This document shows, in pieces, positions 22,106 to 32,408 of a stretch of 64,000 nt of DNA. The DNA comes from Bradyrhizobium quebecense. GTDB lineage: Bacteria; Pseudomonadota; Alphaproteobacteria; Rhizobiales; Xanthobacteraceae. Where the stretch lies: assembly GCF_013373795.3 (NCBI RefSeq), contig NZ_CP088022.1:4588001-4652000 (forward strand), read 5' to 3'. Position 1 is the stretch's first letter; each line of letters starts with the position of its first letter. The notes under the pieces are model-generated. The model did no database searches. It was given only the letters and a program-made list of their open reading frames with translations, and was not told the origin of the DNA. The position numbers and the translations under genes were made by a program.

Positions 22106-23206
22106 TCAAATCCCGGCCACCTTGGCAACCAGATCGGCCAGCCGCTCCGCGGCATCAAGTCGCCCGACACTGCGCGCGGCGTCCGCCATCGCGGTCAGTC
22201 TCTCGGGCTCCGCGGCGAAGGCCGAGATTTCGGCCGCGAGCCGTTCCGGCGTGAAGTCGGCCTGCGTGATGCGCAGCGCGCCGTTCGCCTGCGACAGCAC
22301 GCCGGCATTGGCGAATTGGTCCTGATCGATCGCGCCCGGCAGCGGCACCAGGATCGAGGGCCGCCCGATCGCGGCGAGTTCGGCCACCGTTCCGGCGCCG
22401 GAACGCGAGATCACCAATTGGCTCGAGGCCAGCCGCGCCGGCAGGTCCGGGAAGAACGGCGCGAGCTCGGCATCGATCTTGAGCCGGTCATAGACCGCCC
22501 GCACCCGCGCCATGTCCTCCTCGCGCACCTGCTGGGTGATGATCAGCCGGCGCCATAACGCCGGCGCGAGCTTCTCGATCGCCGGCGGCACGATGTCGCT
22601 CATCACCCGCGCGCCCTGGCTGCCGCCGACGACCAGCAGCCGCAACGGCCCATCCACCTCGGGCGGGGTGTATTTCACCGCGGCCGCCGCAAGGATCGCC
22701 GGCCGCATCGGCGTGCCGACGGTGGTGGCCTTGCCGGCGAGCGCGGGATCGCGATCGAGCACGCCGGGCAGCGAGGTCGCGATCGCGTTGACGCGGCCGG
22801 AGAGGAAACGGTTGGCGCGGCCGAGCACCGCATTGGCATCGTGAATGATGCCGGGGACGCCGAGCATCCGCGCCGCGATCAGCGGCGGCAAGGTCGGGTA
22901 ACCACCGAAGCCGACGACGGCCGACGGCTTCAGCCGGAGCACCACATTGGCGGCGACCAGCGTGCCGTAGCCGAGCATCAGCACGGTCCGTGCCAGCGAG
23001 ATCGGGTTGCGGCTGCGCACGGTCGCGCTCGGCACGAGCTCGATGCTCTCCCTGCCGAACAGGCCGGAGTAGCGCAGCGCGCGGCCGTCGGTCGCCAGCC
23101 GCACCCGCAGGCCACGCCTGATCAATTCCACGGCGAGCGCTTCGGCCGGGAACAGATGGCCGCCGGTGCCGCCGGCCGCCAGCAGAATCAGGGGGGACTC
23201 AGCCAT
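22106..23206 (-). CDS. murG: UDP-GlcNAc:lipid I transferase MurG
   Basis: A 366-residue GT-B glycosyltransferase that turns lipid I into lipid II on the inner face of the membrane. It shows the N-terminal GGTGGHLFPA loop (about residues 12-21), VVGFGGYPTLPPLIAA, IIHDANAVLGRANRF (usual form HEQNAVxGxxNR), LLVVGGSQGAR and SRSGAGTVAELAAIGRPSILVPLP. The Glu-Gln of the usual HEQN is replaced by Asp-Ala. The start follows a weak site; 104 bp with a repeat separates it from ftsW. Confidence 0.97.
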   Translation of the reverse strand: MAESPLILLAAGGTGGHLFPAEALAVELIRRGLRVRLATDGRALRYSGLFGRESIELVPSATVRSRNPISLARTVLMLGYGTLVAANVVLRLKPSAVVGFGGYPTLPPLIAARMLGVPGIIHDANAVLGRANRFLSGRVNAIATSLPGVLDRDPALAGKATTVGTPMRPAILAAAAVKYTPPEVDGPLRLLVVGGSQGARVMSDIVPPAIEKLAPALWRRLIITQQVREEDMARVRAVYDRLKIDAELAPFFPDLPARLASSQLVISRSGAGTVAELAAIGRPSILVPLPGAIDQDQFANAGVLSQANGALRITQADFTPERLAAEISAFAAEPERLTAMADAARSVGRLDAAERLADLVAKVAGI

Positions 23207-23221
23207 GGCAACAATTTATAC

Positions 23222-23302
23222 CGTCATTGCGAGCGAAGCGACTTGTCCGTCGAAGCCTTGGCGAAGGCGGAAGCAATCCATGGCGCTCTTCGCAATGGCG
23301 AT
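23222..23302. repeat. Intergenic repeat between ftsW and murG
   Basis: The segment starts CGTCATTGCGAGCGAAGCGA and contains GGCGGAAGCAATCCATGGCG, with CTTCGCAATGGCGATGG at the end. The two ends are inverted copies (CATTGCGAGCGAAG-like against CTTCGCAATGGCG). This type of sequence is found in many copies in Bradyrhizobium genomes. It splits two genes that in other species are adjacent or overlapping. Confidence 0.65.
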
Positions 23303-23310
23303 GGGAAGCC

Positions 23311-24462
23311 TCATGCGTAGGCGCGCCGCGCGCTGGCGCCTTCCATCGATTCGATTTCGGTACGCGGCCGCTGCCGCGTCAGCGCCAGCATCATGCCGAC
23401 GCCATAGGCGAGCGACACGAACGAGGAGCCGCCATAGGAGATGAACGGCAGCGTCATGCCCTTGGCCGGGATCAATTGCAGATTGACCGCCATGTTGATG
23501 GTCGCCTGCACGCCGAACAGGATCGCGAGCCCCGATGCCGCAAAGCGCGAGAACATGTCCTCGGTGGCATAGGCGCGGGTCAGCGTGCGGATCACGATGA
23601 AGCCGAACAGCGCGACCAGCATCAGGCAGAGGATGATGCCGAACTCTTCCGCCGCGACCGCGAACACGAAGTCGGTGTGGCTGTCCGGCAGGCTGCGCTT
23701 GGCGATGCCCTCGCCCGGCCCGAGCCCGAACCAGCCGCCGTTCCAGAACGCTTCCATCGCGGTGTCGACCTGGAAGGTGTCGCCGGAGGCCGGGTTCATG
23801 AAGCGCTTGATGCGGCCGGCGACGTGCGGCACCAAAAGATAGGCGCCGAACAGGCCCGCGCCAGCGGCGCCGGCGAGCCCGAACACCCAGATCATCCGCA
23901 TGCCCGCGATGAAGAACAGCGCGCCCCACACCGTGAGGATCAGCATGGTCTGGCCGAAGTCGGGCTCCATCACCAGAAGCGTGACCAGCGTCATCAACAG
24001 CACCAGCGCCATCGAGGTCGCCGGCATCTCCGGCCGCTTGGTCGATTCCGCAAACAGCCAGGCCGCGACGATGACGAAGGCGGGCTTGGCGGCTTCGGAG
24101 GCCTGGATGTTGACGCCGAGCAGCGTGATCCAGCGCCGTGAGCCCTTGACCTCGGGCCCGATCAGCAGCGTCAGCACGATCAGCACGATCGAGACCGCAA
24201 ACACGATCAGCGCGGTGCGCCGGATCTGCCGCGGCGTCATGAACGACACCCCGATCAGCACGATCAGCGACGGCACCAGGAACATGACGTGGCGATTGAA
24301 GAAGTGGAACGGATCGAGCCCGATCCGGGTCGCGACCGGCGGGCTCGCCGCCAGCGACAGAATGACGCCGGCCAGCATCAACGCGGCGATCGCGACAAGC
24401 AGCAGCTTGTCGACGGTCCACCACCAGTCCGAGAACGGGGTGCGTTGGTCACGGGCGAGCAT
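23311..24462 (-). CDS. ftsW: Lipid II polymerase / division protein FtsW
   Basis: A 383-residue SEDS protein with about ten membrane segments. The start MLARDQRTPFSDWWWTVDKL at 24462 is chosen because the longer frame reads through repeat-like sequence. Family marks include GSRRWITLLGVNIQASEAAKPA, EPDFGQTMLI, GEGIAKRSLPDSHTDFVFAV and PFISYGGSSFV. FtsW polymerises glycan strands at the septum together with FtsI. It is followed by murG and preceded by murD across a 206-bp gap with a hairpin repeat. Confidence 0.96.
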   Translation of the reverse strand: MLARDQRTPFSDWWWTVDKLLLVAIAALMLAGVILSLAASPPVATRIGLDPFHFFNRHVMFLVPSLIVLIGVSFMTPRQIRRTALIVFAVSIVLIVLTLLIGPEVKGSRRWITLLGVNIQASEAAKPAFVIVAAWLFAESTKRPEMPATSMALVLLMTLVTLLVMEPDFGQTMLILTVWGALFFIAGMRMIWVFGLAGAAGAGLFGAYLLVPHVAGRIKRFMNPASGDTFQVDTAMEAFWNGGWFGLGPGEGIAKRSLPDSHTDFVFAVAAEEFGIILCLMLVALFGFIVIRTLTRAYATEDMFSRFAASGLAILFGVQATINMAVNLQLIPAKGMTLPFISYGGSSFVSLAYGVGMMLALTRQRPRTEIESMEGASARRAYA

Positions 24463-24580
24463 GGGCGTCCCCAGATGGCAGAGATAACGTTCATTCGTGG
24501 CGCAGGATGGTTTCCAAGGGGTTAACGGGATGGGTAACTTTTGAGGGAGGTGGGTTGGGGGCTCGTTCACTGCTGCGAGC

Positions 24581-24652
24581 CCACGCATTCGCCGTCGTCC
24601 CGGCGAATGCGTGGCGCGATCTGATGGGTTTCGCTGCGCTCTACCCATCCTT
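24581..24652. repeat. Palindromic repeat between murD and ftsW
   Basis: A perfect 13-bp inverted repeat (CCACGCATTCGCC, loop GTCGTCCC, then its complement to 24614) is followed by GATGGGTTTCGCTGCGCTCT and ACCCATCC, which forms a second hairpin (GATGGGT / ACCCATC). Both pieces resemble repeats common in Bradyrhizobium intergenic regions. It lies inside the dcw transcription unit. Confidence 0.7.
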
Positions 24653-24668
24653 CAATTCTGCGGGGCTC

Positions 24669-26069
24669 TCACACCACCGGCTTGACGCCGGGCAATGCCT
24701 GGACGATGTCGCGGAAGGCTGTGCCGCGGATTTCGAAATTGCGGTACTGGTCGAACGAGGCGCAGGCCGGAGACAGCAGCACGACGGCTTCGCTAAGCCC
24801 CGATGCGTCCGCATCGCGCGCGGCGCTGGCGATCGCGACGTCGAGTGTGCCGGACATCTCGTGCGGGACGCGCTCGCCGAGCGTGCCGGAGAACTCCTGC
24901 GCCGCCTCGCCGATCAGATAGGCCTTGCGGATGCGCGGGAAATATCCGGTGAGGCCCGTGATGCCGCCGGCCTTCGGCTTGCCGCCGGCGATCCAGTAGA
25001 TGTCGGCGAACGACGACAGCGCATGCGCGGCCGCGTCCGCGTTGGTGCCCTTGGAGTCGTTGACGAACAGCACATTGCCGCGTCGGCCGACCTGCTCCAT
25101 GCGATGGGCGAGGCCTGGGAAGCTGCGCAGGGCGTTCTGCAACACGTCGGTGGCGATCCCCATCGCCAGTGCACAGGCCGAGGCGCAAGCGGCGTTCTGC
25201 GCATTGTGCAGGCCGCGCAGCGAACCGATGCCGCCGAGCCGCGCGATCTCGCTGCGCGCCGCGCCCGATGCGCCCACGATGGTCTCGTGCTCCACATAAA
25301 GACCGTCGGGCAGCGGGTTCTTCACCGAGATGCGCACCACGCGCTTGCCGGCGCGATCGAGCCGGTCGGCGATGTCGCGGCACCAGCCGTCATCGACGCC
25401 GACGATCGCGGTGCCGCCCTGCTGCACGCCGGCGACCAGCCGCTCCTTGACCGCGGCGTAATGCGCCAGCGTGCCGTGGCGATCGATGTGGTCCTCGCTG
25501 ATGTTGATCAGGATGCCGACCGAGGGATCGAGCGACGGCGCGAGGTCGATCTGGTAGGACGACATCTCGATGACATGGACGCGGCCCATCCGCGGCGGCT
25601 CCAGCGACAGGATCGCGGTGCCGATATTGCCGCCCATCTGGGCGTCGTAGCCGGCGACCTTCATCAGATGCGCGATCAGCGCTGTCGTGGTCGACTTGCC
25701 GTTGGTGCCGGTGATGGCGACGAACGGCGCGTTCGGTGCGTGGCGGCACCGCTCGCGGCAGAACAATTCGACGTCGCCGATCACCTCGCAGCCCGCCTCG
25801 CGCGCCTTCAGCACGCTCCAGTGCGGCACCGGATGGGTCAGCGGCGCGCCGGGGGTCAGGATCAGCGCGGCGAAATTCGCCCACGACACGGTGCGCAGAT
25901 CAGCGGTGGTGAATCCGGCCTGCGCCGCCTTGGCGACGTTGTCGGCACTGTCGTCGCCCGCGATCACCTCTGCGCCACCAGCCTTCAGCGCGTGGCAGCT
26001 CGCGAGCCCGGAGCCGCCGAGCCCGAACACCGCGACCGTCTTGCCCGAGAAGGAAGTGACCGGGATCAT
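24669..26069 (-). CDS. murD: UDP-N-acetylmuramoyl-L-alanine--D-glutamate ligase
   Basis: A 466-residue Mur ligase that adds D-glutamate. The start [20 protein letters not shown] at 26069 lies 8 bp after the mraY stop; a longer frame overlapping mraY is rejected. It shows the UDP-binding [14 protein letters not shown], the ATP loop [14 protein letters not shown] (about residues 121-134), [12 protein letters not shown] and [15 protein letters not shown]. Length is slightly above the E. coli 438. Confidence 0.97.
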   Translation of the reverse strand: MIPVTSFSGKTVAVFGLGGSGLASCHALKAGGAEVIAGDDSADNVAKAAQAGFTTADLRTVSWANFAALILTPGAPLTHPVPHWSVLKAREAGCEVIGDVELFCRERCRHAPNAPFVAITGTNGKSTTTALIAHLMKVAGYDAQMGGNIGTAILSLEPPRMGRVHVIEMSSYQIDLAPSLDPSVGILINISEDHIDRHGTLAHYAAVKERLVAGVQQGGTAIVGVDDGWCRDIADRLDRAGKRVVRISVKNPLPDGLYVEHETIVGASGAARSEIARLGGIGSLRGLHNAQNAACASACALAMGIATDVLQNALRSFPGLAHRMEQVGRRGNVLFVNDSKGTNADAAAHALSSFADIYWIAGGKPKAGGITGLTGYFPRIRKAYLIGEAAQEFSGTLGERVPHEMSGTLDVAIASAARDADASGLSEAVVLLSPACASFDQYRNFEIRGTAFRDIVQALPGVKPVV

Positions 26070-26077
26070 GGCGACGC

Positions 26078-27184
26078 TCAGCGCAGCTTGAGGGTGGAGA
26101 GGCCGGCAAGCGCCAGCATCACCGAGATGATCCAGAACCGGATCACGATCTGCGGCTCGGTCCAGCCCTTCTGCTCGAAATGATGGTGCAGCGGCGCCAT
26201 CCGGAACACGCGTTTTCCCGTGAGCTTGAACGAGGTGACCTGCACGATGACCGAGACCGCCTCCAGCACGAACAGGCCGCCGATCACCGCGAGCACGATC
26301 TCGTGCTTCACCGCGACCGCGGTGGCGCCCAGCATGCCGCCGAGCGCGAGCGAGCCGGTGTCGCCCATGAAGATCGAGGCCGGCGGCGCGTTGAACCAGA
26401 GGAAGCCGAGACCTGCGCCAAGCACCGCGCCGCATAGCACCGCCAGTTCGCCGGTGCCGGCGACGTAGTTGATCTGCAGGTAGTCCGAGAATACCGCGTT
26501 GCCGGTCAGATACGAGATCATGCCGAAGCTCGCGGCGGCGATCATGACCGGCACGATGGCAAGGCCGTCGAGGCCGTCGGTGAGATTCACCGCATTGCCG
26601 GCGCCGACCATCACGAAGGCGCCGAAGATCACGAAGAACCAGCCGAAATTGATCACGAGGTCCTTGAAGAAGGGAATGACGAGCGACGTCGACGACACGT
26701 CGCGCCCGAGGCGGACCAGCGCGTAGGTGGCGGCGAGCCCGATCGCCGCCTCGATCAGGAGCCGCAGCTTACCGGCGAAGCCGCTGTGCGACTGCTTTGT
26801 GACCTTCAGATAATCGTCATAGAAGCCGACGAACCCGAAGCCGAGCGTCACCGCCAGCACGATCCAGACATAGGGATTGAGCGGGTTGGCCCAGAGCAGC
26901 GTCGACACCACGAGCCCGGACAGGATCATCAGCCCGCCCATGGTGGGCGTGCCCTTCTTGGAGATCAGGTGTGACTGCGGGCCATCGGTGCGGATCGGCT
27001 GGCCCTTGCCCTGCCGCAGCCGCAAATGATCGATGATCCAGGGCCCGAACAGGAATACGAACAGCGCGCCGGTCACCATCGCGCCGCCGGTGCGGAAGGT
27101 AATGTAGCGGAACACGTTCAGAGCGCTGCGGAATGCCCCAAACCCCGGAACGGTGTTGGACAGTTCGATCAACCAGTAGAACAT
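26078..27184 (-). CDS. mraY: Phospho-N-acetylmuramoyl-pentapeptide-transferase
   Basis: A 368-residue integral membrane enzyme with about ten helices that moves phospho-MurNAc-pentapeptide to undecaprenyl phosphate, giving lipid I. Conserved catalytic segments are visible: [27 protein letters not shown] with the Asp-Asp pair, [14 protein letters not shown], and the C-terminal [15 protein letters not shown] histidine triplet. It lies between murF and murD with gaps of 10 and 8 bp. Confidence 0.98.
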   Translation of the reverse strand: MFYWLIELSNTVPGFGAFRSALNVFRYITFRTGGAMVTGALFVFLFGPWIIDHLRLRQGKGQPIRTDGPQSHLISKKGTPTMGGLMILSGLVVSTLLWANPLNPYVWIVLAVTLGFGFVGFYDDYLKVTKQSHSGFAGKLRLLIEAAIGLAATYALVRLGRDVSSTSLVIPFFKDLVINFGWFFVIFGAFVMVGAGNAVNLTDGLDGLAIVPVMIAAASFGMISYLTGNAVFSDYLQINYVAGTGELAVLCGAVLGAGLGFLWFNAPPASIFMGDTGSLALGGMLGATAVAVKHEIVLAVIGGLFVLEAVSVIVQVTSFKLTGKRVFRMAPLHHHFEQKGWTEPQIVIRFWIISVMLALAGLSTLKLR

Positions 27185-27194
27185 TCAAGGAGTC

Positions 27195-28628
27195 CTATAC
27201 CGCTTCTTCGTGCGCGGCCTTGTCGGGGAAGCGTTTTTCCAGCGCGCTGACAATGAGCTTCATCTTCGATCCCAGCGAGCCCTTCACCATGATCACGTCA
27301 CCGGCACGGACCGCGGCGACCGCCTGTGCTTCGAGCGCCGCCGAGCTCTCGGCATAGCCTCCCCGCTTGCCGGTGGAAAGGGCATCCCAAAGATTCCGCA
27401 TCAGCGGACCACAACAATATACGAGGTCGATGCGGTTGGCGGTCACGGCTTCGTTGAGGCCGCGGTGCAATTCGGGCCCGGTCGGCCCGAGCTCGAGCAT
27501 GTCGCCGAGCACGGCGATGCGGCGGCCATGCGGTCCGGTCGGGGCCTGGCCGAGCACGTTGAGCGCGGCGCCCATCGAGGCCGGATTGGCGTTGTAGCTC
27601 TCGTCGATCAGCGTCGCCTCGCCATGGCCGACCTCGAGCGTGCGGCGAAGGCCGCGGCCGGTCGGCGCCTCGAGCTGCGACAGCGACAGCGCCGCGCGCG
27701 CGATATCGGCACCGAGCAGCGAGGCGCCCGCGAGCACCGCCAGCGAGTTCATCGCCATGTGGCGGCCGGGCATGCCGATCTTGTAGGTGATGTCATGGTC
27801 CAGAATATCGGCGTGCACCGCCGAGCAGGTCGCGTGCAGCGAGAGGTCGATCAGCCGCGCCTCGGCGCGCTTGTCGGTGCCGAACGAGACGATGCGCGAG
27901 ATGCCTGCCTTCTTCGCCTGCTTTTGCAGCCGCGAGAATTGCCCGTTGTCGCGGTTGAGCACGACCGCGCCATTGGGCTCCAGCCCTGCGAAGATCTCCG
28001 CCTTGGCATCGGCGATCGCCTCGATACCTGCGAAGAATTCCAGATGCACCGGCTCGATCGTGGTGATGACAGCAACATGCGGCCGCACCATCTTGACCAG
28101 CGGCGTGATCTCGCCTGCATGGTTCATGCCGATCTCGAACACGGCAAAACGCGCGCTCGCCGGACAGCGCGCCAGCGACAGCGGCACGCCCCAGTGATTG
28201 TTGAACGACGCGACCGAGGCATGGGTCTCGCCCTGCGCTGACAGCACGCGGCGCAGCGCCTCTTTCGTCGAGGTCTTGCCGACCGAACCGGTCACCGCGA
28301 TGATCTGCGCGGTGAGCCGCGCGCGCGAGGCATAAGCGAGCTCGACGAGGCCGGCGAGCACATCGTCGACCACGAGCAGCGGCGCGTCGGCAGGAAACTT
28401 CTTACGCTGTGTAGTCTCGACGACAGCCAGCCCGGCGCCGGCCTTCAGCGCCGCCTCGACGAAGGCATGGCCGTCATGGACGTCGCCCTTGATCGCGAAA
28501 TACGCATCGCCCGGCGCGATGGTGCGGCTGTCGATCGAGAGACCGGTGATGCCGTTTGGCAATGCGCCCTGCGTGGCGGCGCGCATCGCTTGCGCCATCG
28601 CATCCGAGGTCCACAACATCGTGCTCAT
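27195..28628 (-). CDS. murF: UDP-MurNAc-tripeptide--D-alanyl-D-alanine ligase
   Basis: A 477-residue Mur ligase that adds the D-Ala-D-Ala dipeptide made by Ddl. It has IDSRTIAPGDAYFAIKGD near the N-terminus, the ATP loop AVTGSVGKTSTKEAL (about residues 110-124), EIGMNHAGEI and DESYNANPASM. Its start overlaps the murE stop by four bases (ATGA), indicating translational coupling. Confidence 0.97.
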   Translation of the reverse strand: MSTMLWTSDAMAQAMRAATQGALPNGITGLSIDSRTIAPGDAYFAIKGDVHDGHAFVEAALKAGAGLAVVETTQRKKFPADAPLLVVDDVLAGLVELAYASRARLTAQIIAVTGSVGKTSTKEALRRVLSAQGETHASVASFNNHWGVPLSLARCPASARFAVFEIGMNHAGEITPLVKMVRPHVAVITTIEPVHLEFFAGIEAIADAKAEIFAGLEPNGAVVLNRDNGQFSRLQKQAKKAGISRIVSFGTDKRAEARLIDLSLHATCSAVHADILDHDITYKIGMPGRHMAMNSLAVLAGASLLGADIARAALSLSQLEAPTGRGLRRTLEVGHGEATLIDESYNANPASMGAALNVLGQAPTGPHGRRIAVLGDMLELGPTGPELHRGLNEAVTANRIDLVYCCGPLMRNLWDALSTGKRGGYAESSAALEAQAVAAVRAGDVIMVKGSLGSKMKLIVSALEKRFPDKAAHEEAV

Positions 28629-30082
28629 GCGCCCTCCTCGGCCAATGCACTCGCGACTGCCTCATGATCGCTGAACGGCAGCGTCGTGCTGCCGACGATC
28701 TGCCCGACCTCATGGCCCTTGCCGGCCACGACCAGCGCATCGCCCGGCTCGAGGCCGGCGATCCCGGCGCGGATCGCGGCGGCGCGGTCGCCGATCTCGC
28801 GCGCGCCCTTCGCCGTCGCCATGATCGCGGCTCGGATCGCCTCGGGCTTCTCGCTGCGTGGATTGTCGTCGGTGACAATGATCTGATCGGCATTCTCGGC
28901 GGCGATCGCGCCCATGATCGAACGCTTGCCGGCATCGCGATCGCCACCGGCGCCGAAGATCACCACCAGCCTGCGCTTCGCATAGGGCCGCAGCGCTTGC
29001 AGCGCCTTGGCGAGCGCATCGGGCTTGTGGGCGTAGTCGACGAAGATCGGCGCGCCATTGTGCTCGCCGACGAATTCCAGCCGGCCCTTGGCACCCTCGA
29101 GATGTTCGAGCGTGCCGAACACGTCGTCGGCGGCGCTGCCGGTGCCGATCGCAAGGCCCGCCGCGACCAGCGCATTCTCGATCTGGAATTCGCCGACCAG
29201 CGGCAGCCGGATCGCGTGCTTGCGGCCGCGGTGCTCGATCACGAGCTGCTGGGCGAAGCCTTCGATCGCGGCGTCGGTAAGCTTGATGCCATCGGTGGCG
29301 TCGGCATTGCGGCCGACCGTGATGATGCGCAGGCCGCGCGCCCGCGCCGCATCGATCACCTCTCGCGAGCAGTCATGATCGGCCGAGATCACGGCAGCGC
29401 CGCCAGGTGCGACGAGATCGCGGAACAGGCGGAGTTTTGCATTCAGGTAATGCGCGACATCGGGATGATAATCCATGTGGTCGCGCGACAGGTTGGTGAA
29501 GCCGCCGGCTTCGATGCGCACGCCGTCGAGCCGATACTGGTCGAGGCCGTGCGAGGAGGCTTCGAAGGCGAGATGCGTGACGCCGTCGCCTGCGATCTCG
29601 TCGAGCTGGCGATGCAGCGCGATCGGATCGGGCGTCGTCAGCGAGCCGTAGACGGTGCGCTTGTCCGAGACGAGACCGATGGTGCCGATGCTCGCCGAGG
29701 AGTGACCGAGCCGCTGCCAAATCTGGCGCGTGAACGCCGCGACCGAGGTTTTGCCGCTGGTGCCGGTCACCGCCGCGATCGTCGCAGGCTGGCGCGGATA
29801 GAACGTAGCGGCGGCGAGCGCCAGCGCGCGGCGCGGATTGGGCATGATCACGAACGGGACGCGGCTGTCACCTTGCGGCAGATGGTCGCTGGCGACCGCG
29901 ACTGCGCCCGCGGCAATCGCCGCATCGACGAAGCGTGCGCCATCGGTCCTGCTGCCGGCCAGCGCGAAGAATAGGTCGCCCGGCTTCACCGCACGGCTGT
30001 CGACCGCAAGCCCTCCGACGGCAATCGCGTCGACACTTGGATCGATCGTGGCATCGGCGCTGAAGAGGTCGCGAAGTCTCAT
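28625..30082 (-). CDS. murE: UDP-MurNAc-L-Ala-D-Glu--2,6-diaminopimelate ligase
   Basis: A 485-residue Mur ligase adding the third stem residue. The ATP loop is AVTGTSGKTSVAAFTRQ (about residues 112-128). The substrate-choosing motif DNPR appears in VTDDNPRSEKPEAI, which marks meso-diaminopimelate specificity rather than lysine, as expected for a Gram-negative wall. It follows ftsI by 102 bp that hold a palindromic repeat. Confidence 0.97.
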   Translation of the reverse strand: MRLRDLFSADATIDPSVDAIAVGGLAVDSRAVKPGDLFFALAGSRTDGARFVDAAIAAGAVAVASDHLPQGDSRVPFVIMPNPRRALALAAATFYPRQPATIAAVTGTSGKTSVAAFTRQIWQRLGHSSASIGTIGLVSDKRTVYGSLTTPDPIALHRQLDEIAGDGVTHLAFEASSHGLDQYRLDGVRIEAGGFTNLSRDHMDYHPDVAHYLNAKLRLFRDLVAPGGAAVISADHDCSREVIDAARARGLRIITVGRNADATDGIKLTDAAIEGFAQQLVIEHRGRKHAIRLPLVGEFQIENALVAAGLAIGTGSAADDVFGTLEHLEGAKGRLEFVGEHNGAPIFVDYAHKPDALAKALQALRPYAKRRLVVIFGAGGDRDAGKRSIMGAIAAENADQIIVTDDNPRSEKPEAIRAAIMATAKGAREIGDRAAAIRAGIAGLEPGDALVVAGKGHEVGQIVGSTTLPFSDHEAVASALAEEGA

Positions 30083-30125
30083 GATCTTCCAGTCTGGCCG
30101 GCGCCGTTCTGGCGCCGCTATCTGA

Positions 30126-30172
30126 GCATGATTTGTTCGGAAAACCGCTTCACACTTTTCCGGATCATGCTG
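30126..30172. repeat. Palindromic repeat, copy A, between ftsI and murE
   Basis: The sequence GCATGATTTGTTCGGAAAAC then CGCTTCACACTTTTCCGGAT and CATGC has inverted ends (GCATGAT..TTCGGAAAA against TTTTCCGGATCATGC). A near-identical copy is at 51671-51715. It separates the two neighbouring dcw genes. Confidence 0.75.
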
Positions 30173-30184
30173 TGTCCATACGCC

Positions 30185-31957
30185 TTACTGGGTTGTTCTG
30201 GATGCCGCAAGAATAAGGCGGTCGGACGGCGGCAGGTCGAATCGCGGTTCAACGCCCAAAAGCGGCGCAATTCGGGCGATCACATTGCCGCCGGTCGGCA
30301 CCGCATTCCAGCCCGAGGTGATGAAGCCATAGGTCTCCTTCAGGGGCTGCGGCTCGTCGAGCATGATCAGCAGCTGATATTTCGGATTGTCGGCGGGCAG
30401 GATCGCGGTGAAGGCGTTCAGCACGCGCTTCTTGGCGTAGCGGCCGTTGATGACCTTCTCCGCGGTGCCGGTCTTGCCGCCGATATAGTAGCCCTTGACG
30501 TCGGCCTTCTTCGCGGTGCCGATCTCGGCGTTGAGCCGCATCAAATAGCGCATCTTGTCCGAGGTCTCGGGCTTGATGACGCGCTTGGCCAGCGCCATCG
30601 CCTCCTGCTCGGTGCGCTTCAGGAAGGTCGGCGGGATCAGATAGCCGCCATTGACCAGCGCGTCGATGCCCATCACCGCCTGCAGCGGCGCCACCGCGAT
30701 GCCGTGACCGAACGAGATGGTGACGGTGTTCAATTCGCCCCACTTCTTCGGCACGATCGGCGAGGCGCTCTCCGGCAATTCGGTGCGCAGCCGCTCGAGC
30801 TGCCCCATCTTGCGCAGGAAGGCCTTGTGCGCGTCGACGCCCATCGCCAGCGCAATGCGCCCGGCGCCGATGTTGGAGGAATAGTAGAACACCTCCTTCA
30901 TGTTGATCATGCGGCCCATGTTGTGATCGTCATGGATCGCGAACTTGCCGTAGTGCAGCGGGCCGCGCGCATCCCACATCGAGTTGAGACCGAACCGGCC
31001 GCTATCCAGCGCCATCGCCAGCGTGAACGCCTTGAAGGTCGAGCCCATCTCGTAGACGCCGGTGGTCAGGCGGTTGATGCGGTCGGGATCGTGCGCTTCC
31101 TTCGGATTGTTCGGATCGAAATCCGGCAGCGACACCATCGCTACGATCTCGCCGGTGCGCACGTTGGAGACGAGGCCGGAGGCGGCCTTGGCCTTGAACT
31201 TCTCCTTCGCCTTGATCAGTTCGTCGCGCAGCGCATGCTCGACGCGCAGGTCGACAGACAATTCAACCGGCTTCTGCAGCCGGTCGGTGGCGAAGCCCGC
31301 GCGATGCAGATCGGCCAGACCGTTATTGTCCAGCCACTTCTCCATGCCGGCGATACCCTGGTTGTCGATGTTGACGAGGCCGATCAGGTGGGCGACCTCG
31401 TTGCCGGTCGGATAGACACGCTTGTTCTCGCGCAGGAAGCCGACGCCGGGAAGGCCAAGGCGATGGATGTCGAGCTGCTGCTTCGGCGTGATCTCGCGCT
31501 TCAGCCAGACGAAGCCCTTGCGCGAGGACAGGCGGTCGCGCACTTCGCTGGTGTCGAGGTCGGGCAAGGCCGCGGTCAAGAGCTCGATCGCCTCGTCCTT
31601 GTCGATGAGGCGGCGCGGCTCGGCGAACAGGCTCGGCGCCTTGACGTCGGTGGCGAGAATTTCGCCGTTGCGGTCGGTGATGTCGGGCCGGGCGGTTGCG
31701 ATCGCGTCCTGCGAGGCGGTGCGCCGCGCGCCATGACTGTCGGCGCCGACGGCGAACAGCACCAGCCGTCCGGCCAGCACGCAATAAACCGCGGCAAAGG
31801 CAAGGATCGCAAGACCGACGCGCGCGCGCGCCTTCGCGGCGCGGTCGACATTGCTTCCGTACAGCAGCGTGCGGATCAGCCGCGTGCGCCAGGGTTCAGC
31901 GGATTTTGCGGCCGGCTTGCTGGCGGGTGCCGGATCGGTCATGGCAGGTCCCGTCAT
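30185..31957 (-). CDS. ftsI: Septal peptidoglycan transpeptidase FtsI (PBP3)
   Basis: A 590-residue class B penicillin-binding protein. The start at 31957 is supported by GGGGGAG seven bases upstream; its ATG overlaps the ftsL stop TAA. One membrane helix (about 46-70) precedes the pedestal domain. Active-site motifs are SxxK at Ser306-Lys309 (GSTFKAF), SxN at about 360-362 (YSSNIG) and KTG at about 495-497 (GGKTGTAEK). It crosslinks septal peptidoglycan with FtsW in the periplasm. Confidence 0.97.
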   Translation of the reverse strand: MTGPAMTDPAPASKPAAKSAEPWRTRLIRTLLYGSNVDRAAKARARVGLAILAFAAVYCVLAGRLVLFAVGADSHGARRTASQDAIATARPDITDRNGEILATDVKAPSLFAEPRRLIDKDEAIELLTAALPDLDTSEVRDRLSSRKGFVWLKREITPKQQLDIHRLGLPGVGFLRENKRVYPTGNEVAHLIGLVNIDNQGIAGMEKWLDNNGLADLHRAGFATDRLQKPVELSVDLRVEHALRDELIKAKEKFKAKAASGLVSNVRTGEIVAMVSLPDFDPNNPKEAHDPDRINRLTTGVYEMGSTFKAFTLAMALDSGRFGLNSMWDARGPLHYGKFAIHDDHNMGRMINMKEVFYYSSNIGAGRIALAMGVDAHKAFLRKMGQLERLRTELPESASPIVPKKWGELNTVTISFGHGIAVAPLQAVMGIDALVNGGYLIPPTFLKRTEQEAMALAKRVIKPETSDKMRYLMRLNAEIGTAKKADVKGYYIGGKTGTAEKVINGRYAKKRVLNAFTAILPADNPKYQLLIMLDEPQPLKETYGFITSGWNAVPTGGNVIARIAPLLGVEPRFDLPPSDRLILAASRTTQ

Positions 31958-32406
31958 TACTGATCTCCCCCGCCCTGCTCGGAATCTTCTGCGGGCGCGG
32001 ACTGGTCGGCGGCCGGCTGGTCGGTCGCCGGCTTGTCGATCGATCCGGTCGTGCTGTCGGGCGCGGCGGCGGCCTCGATGGTGTCGATCATCGCGCCGAT
32101 CGGATCGCGCGAACCGGGCCGCGTGAAGCTCGGCGGCCGCTCCGGCAGATTCCTCAGGGAATCGTACTGGTTGGCGTTGACCGGCTTCAGCGGCAGATGG
32201 CGTTCGGCAAGCCCCTGCAGCCGCAGCGGCGCGTCGAGCTTGGCCCATTCGGCGCGCAAGGTGGCAATCGCATTGCGCTGCTCGCGGATCTCGGCGTTGA
32301 GCTGCAGCACGCGTTCGACGCGCGCGGTCGATTCCATCTTGATGCGGTAGACGTAGGATGCCGCGAAGATCAGCATGCCGATGACGAGGAGATGGAGGAG
32401 GCGCAT
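31957..32406 (-). CDS. ftsL: Cell division protein FtsL
   Basis: A 149-residue bitopic protein. The start MRLLHLLVIGMLIFAASYVY places the membrane helix at the very N-terminus (about residues 3-22), followed by a coiled coil RVERVLQLNAEIREQRNAIA and the LQGLAERHLPLKPV segment typical of alphaproteobacterial FtsL. The C-terminal 60 residues are unusual for FtsL: Ala, Pro, Asp and Gln rich, low complexity and acidic. FtsL joins FtsQ and FtsB in activating FtsWI. The gene lies 2 bp after rsmH. Confidence 0.9.
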   Translation of the reverse strand: MRLLHLLVIGMLIFAASYVYRIKMESTARVERVLQLNAEIREQRNAIATLRAEWAKLDAPLRLQGLAERHLPLKPVNANQYDSLRNLPERPPSFTRPGSRDPIGAMIDTIEAAAAPDSTTGSIDKPATDQPAADQSAPAEDSEQGGGDQ

Positions 32407-32408
32407 CG

